33,057 nucleotides of DNA from a candidate division WOR-3 bacterium (GTDB lineage: Bacteria; Hydrothermota; Tepidihabitantia; Tepidihabitantales; DTDR01): contig JBDRVE010000019.1 of the NCBI GenBank assembly GCA_039801725.1, positions 1-33,057 on the forward strand, written 5' to 3'. Of the stretch, positions 32,485 to 33,057 are shown in pieces. The number at the start of each line of letters is the position of its first letter. The first letter of the stretch is position 1. Made by a program: the position numbers and the translations under genes. A model generated the notes under the pieces. The model did not search any database. It had not been told where the DNA came from and was given only the letters and a program-made list of their open reading frames with translations.

Positions 32485-33057
32485 TGAAATTTCTTAAAAT
32501 TCTTATCTTTCTTCTCTCATTTATTATTCCCTTATTGACCGCTTTTTACTTTTATCAAAGATTTTTAAATACAAGTTCCTCGCTTGATGGACTTTCTCAT
32601 TTATATATTGCCAAAAATATTATTCATAATGGTAAATATTCCACAATTAAAAATTTAGGAACGGTTTGGCTTCCCTTATATCATTTACTTCTTATTCCTT
32701 TTGTCTTTTTTGATATACTATATTTTACTGGTTTTTCTGGTACTATTTTAAACATACTCATTTTCCTTTTAATTACATATTTTCTTTTTAAAATTCTTCC
32801 CTATCCCTATTCTCTTTTTTCTTCTCTTTTATTCTTATTTTATCCCTATTTATTAGTTTATACTATATCACCAATGACCGAAATTTTAACAATCCTACTT
32901 TTGATTTCGACATTCTATTATTTTCTTAAAGATGATTTAGATAAATTAATTTCTCTCGTTATCTTAGGAACATTAACCCGTTATGAATTTTATCCGATTG
33001 CCTTTTTCCTATTTTTCTATTACCTTAAAAAATCAAGAAAAGTATTTTTATTCTTTT
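32484..33057 (+). CDS. GT-C membrane glycosyltransferase (GT39/ArnT-like), 5' part
   Basis: An open frame from ATG 32484 (TAATG overlap with the SpoIID stop) runs off the window end, 191 codons so far. It has a hydrophobic helix at the start, then a periplasmic loop with SSLDGLSHLYIAKNI and TVWLPLYHLLLIPF. The acidic residue after the first helix and the W-x-P-L-x-H-L-L element are typical of GT-C glycosyltransferases that use polyprenyl-phosphate sugars. At least four more hydrophobic segments follow, and TRYEF is a recurrent motif in such proteins. Substrate unknown. Likely co-transcribed with spoIID in envelope or cell-wall work. Confidence 0.75.
   Translation, partial: MKFLKILIFLLSFIIPLLTAFYFYQRFLNTSSSLDGLSHLYIAKNIIHNGKYSTIKNLGTVWLPLYHLLLIPFVFFDILYFTGFSGTILNILIFLLITYFLFKILPYPYSLFSSLLFLFYPYLLVYTISPMTEILTILLLISTFYYFLKDDLDKLISLVILGTLTRYEFYPIAFFLFFYYLKKSRKVFLFF

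Noticed and set aside
1-33057. tRNA, rRNA, CRISPR arrays, insertion sequences or attachment sites
   Set aside because: Both strands were scanned by eye for T-loop motifs, regularly spaced repeats, transposase motifs and terminal inverted repeats; nothing convincing was found. A tool-based scan could still find diverged cases.

Overview
The window is strongly AT-rich, gene-dense DNA from a bacterium with an outer membrane. It encodes an OprP/OprO-like porin, lipoproteins, and several exported proteins with short C-terminal Por/T9SS-type sorting tails. This mix, with PQQ-type propellers, a LonB-like protease and SpoIID, fits a low-GC member of the FCB group or a relative such as candidate division WOR-3/Stahlbacteria. 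That placement is inference from gene content; no rRNA or other phylogenetic anchor is present.

Layout: (1) 1-1190 has no supported gene, only weak traces of decayed ones. (2) 1229-8085, plus strand: the inner part of the phosphate transporter (pstC-pstA-pstB), phoU with its own promoter, then a tightly packed run rpsF-ssb-small membrane protein-pyrR-pyrB-pyrC. (3) 8091-22760, minus strand, in order of transcription: a DJ-1/PfpI protein, dtd, yicC, gmk, rpoZ, coaBC, dnaB, radA and a YacL-like PIN-TRAM gene, forming a nearly gapless housekeeping run; then a PKD/PQQ-propeller lipoprotein, a hairpin terminator, an exported metallophosphoesterase, a MuiA/DUF4139 protein and a LonB-like protease. 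(4) 22794-29798, minus strand, more variable: a DegT-type aminotransferase followed by a secreted propeller with a sorting tail, a phosphate porin-pstS operon closed by a strong terminator, a frameshifted secreted-protein pseudogene, an unrecognised 220-aa gene and an exoprotein remnant. (5) 30039-33057, plus strand: a secreted protein with two SagB/nitroreductase-like regions, a SpoIID-like lipoprotein, and the start of a GT-C (GT39/ArnT-like) membrane glycosyltransferase cut by the window end.

The genes around phosphate form one functional set split over two loci about 20 kb apart: outer-membrane porin and periplasmic PstS at 24-26 kb, inner-membrane PstCAB and PhoU at 1-4 kb. The most general observation concerns transcription starts. 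Many operon-leading genes have a sigma70-like promoter (TTGAC-type -35, 16-17 bp spacer, TATAAT-type -10) whose -10 ends only 5-9 nt before the start codon, predicting leaderless mRNAs, whereas several internal genes and a few leaders have clear GGAGG ribosome-binding sites. The window thus seems to use two initiation modes.

The least explained objects are the tandem nitroreductase-like exported protein (30039-31358), the 220-aa gene at 28869-29531, the paired perfect hairpins at 29914-29962, and the decayed exoprotein at 29546-29798 that keeps an intact promoter.
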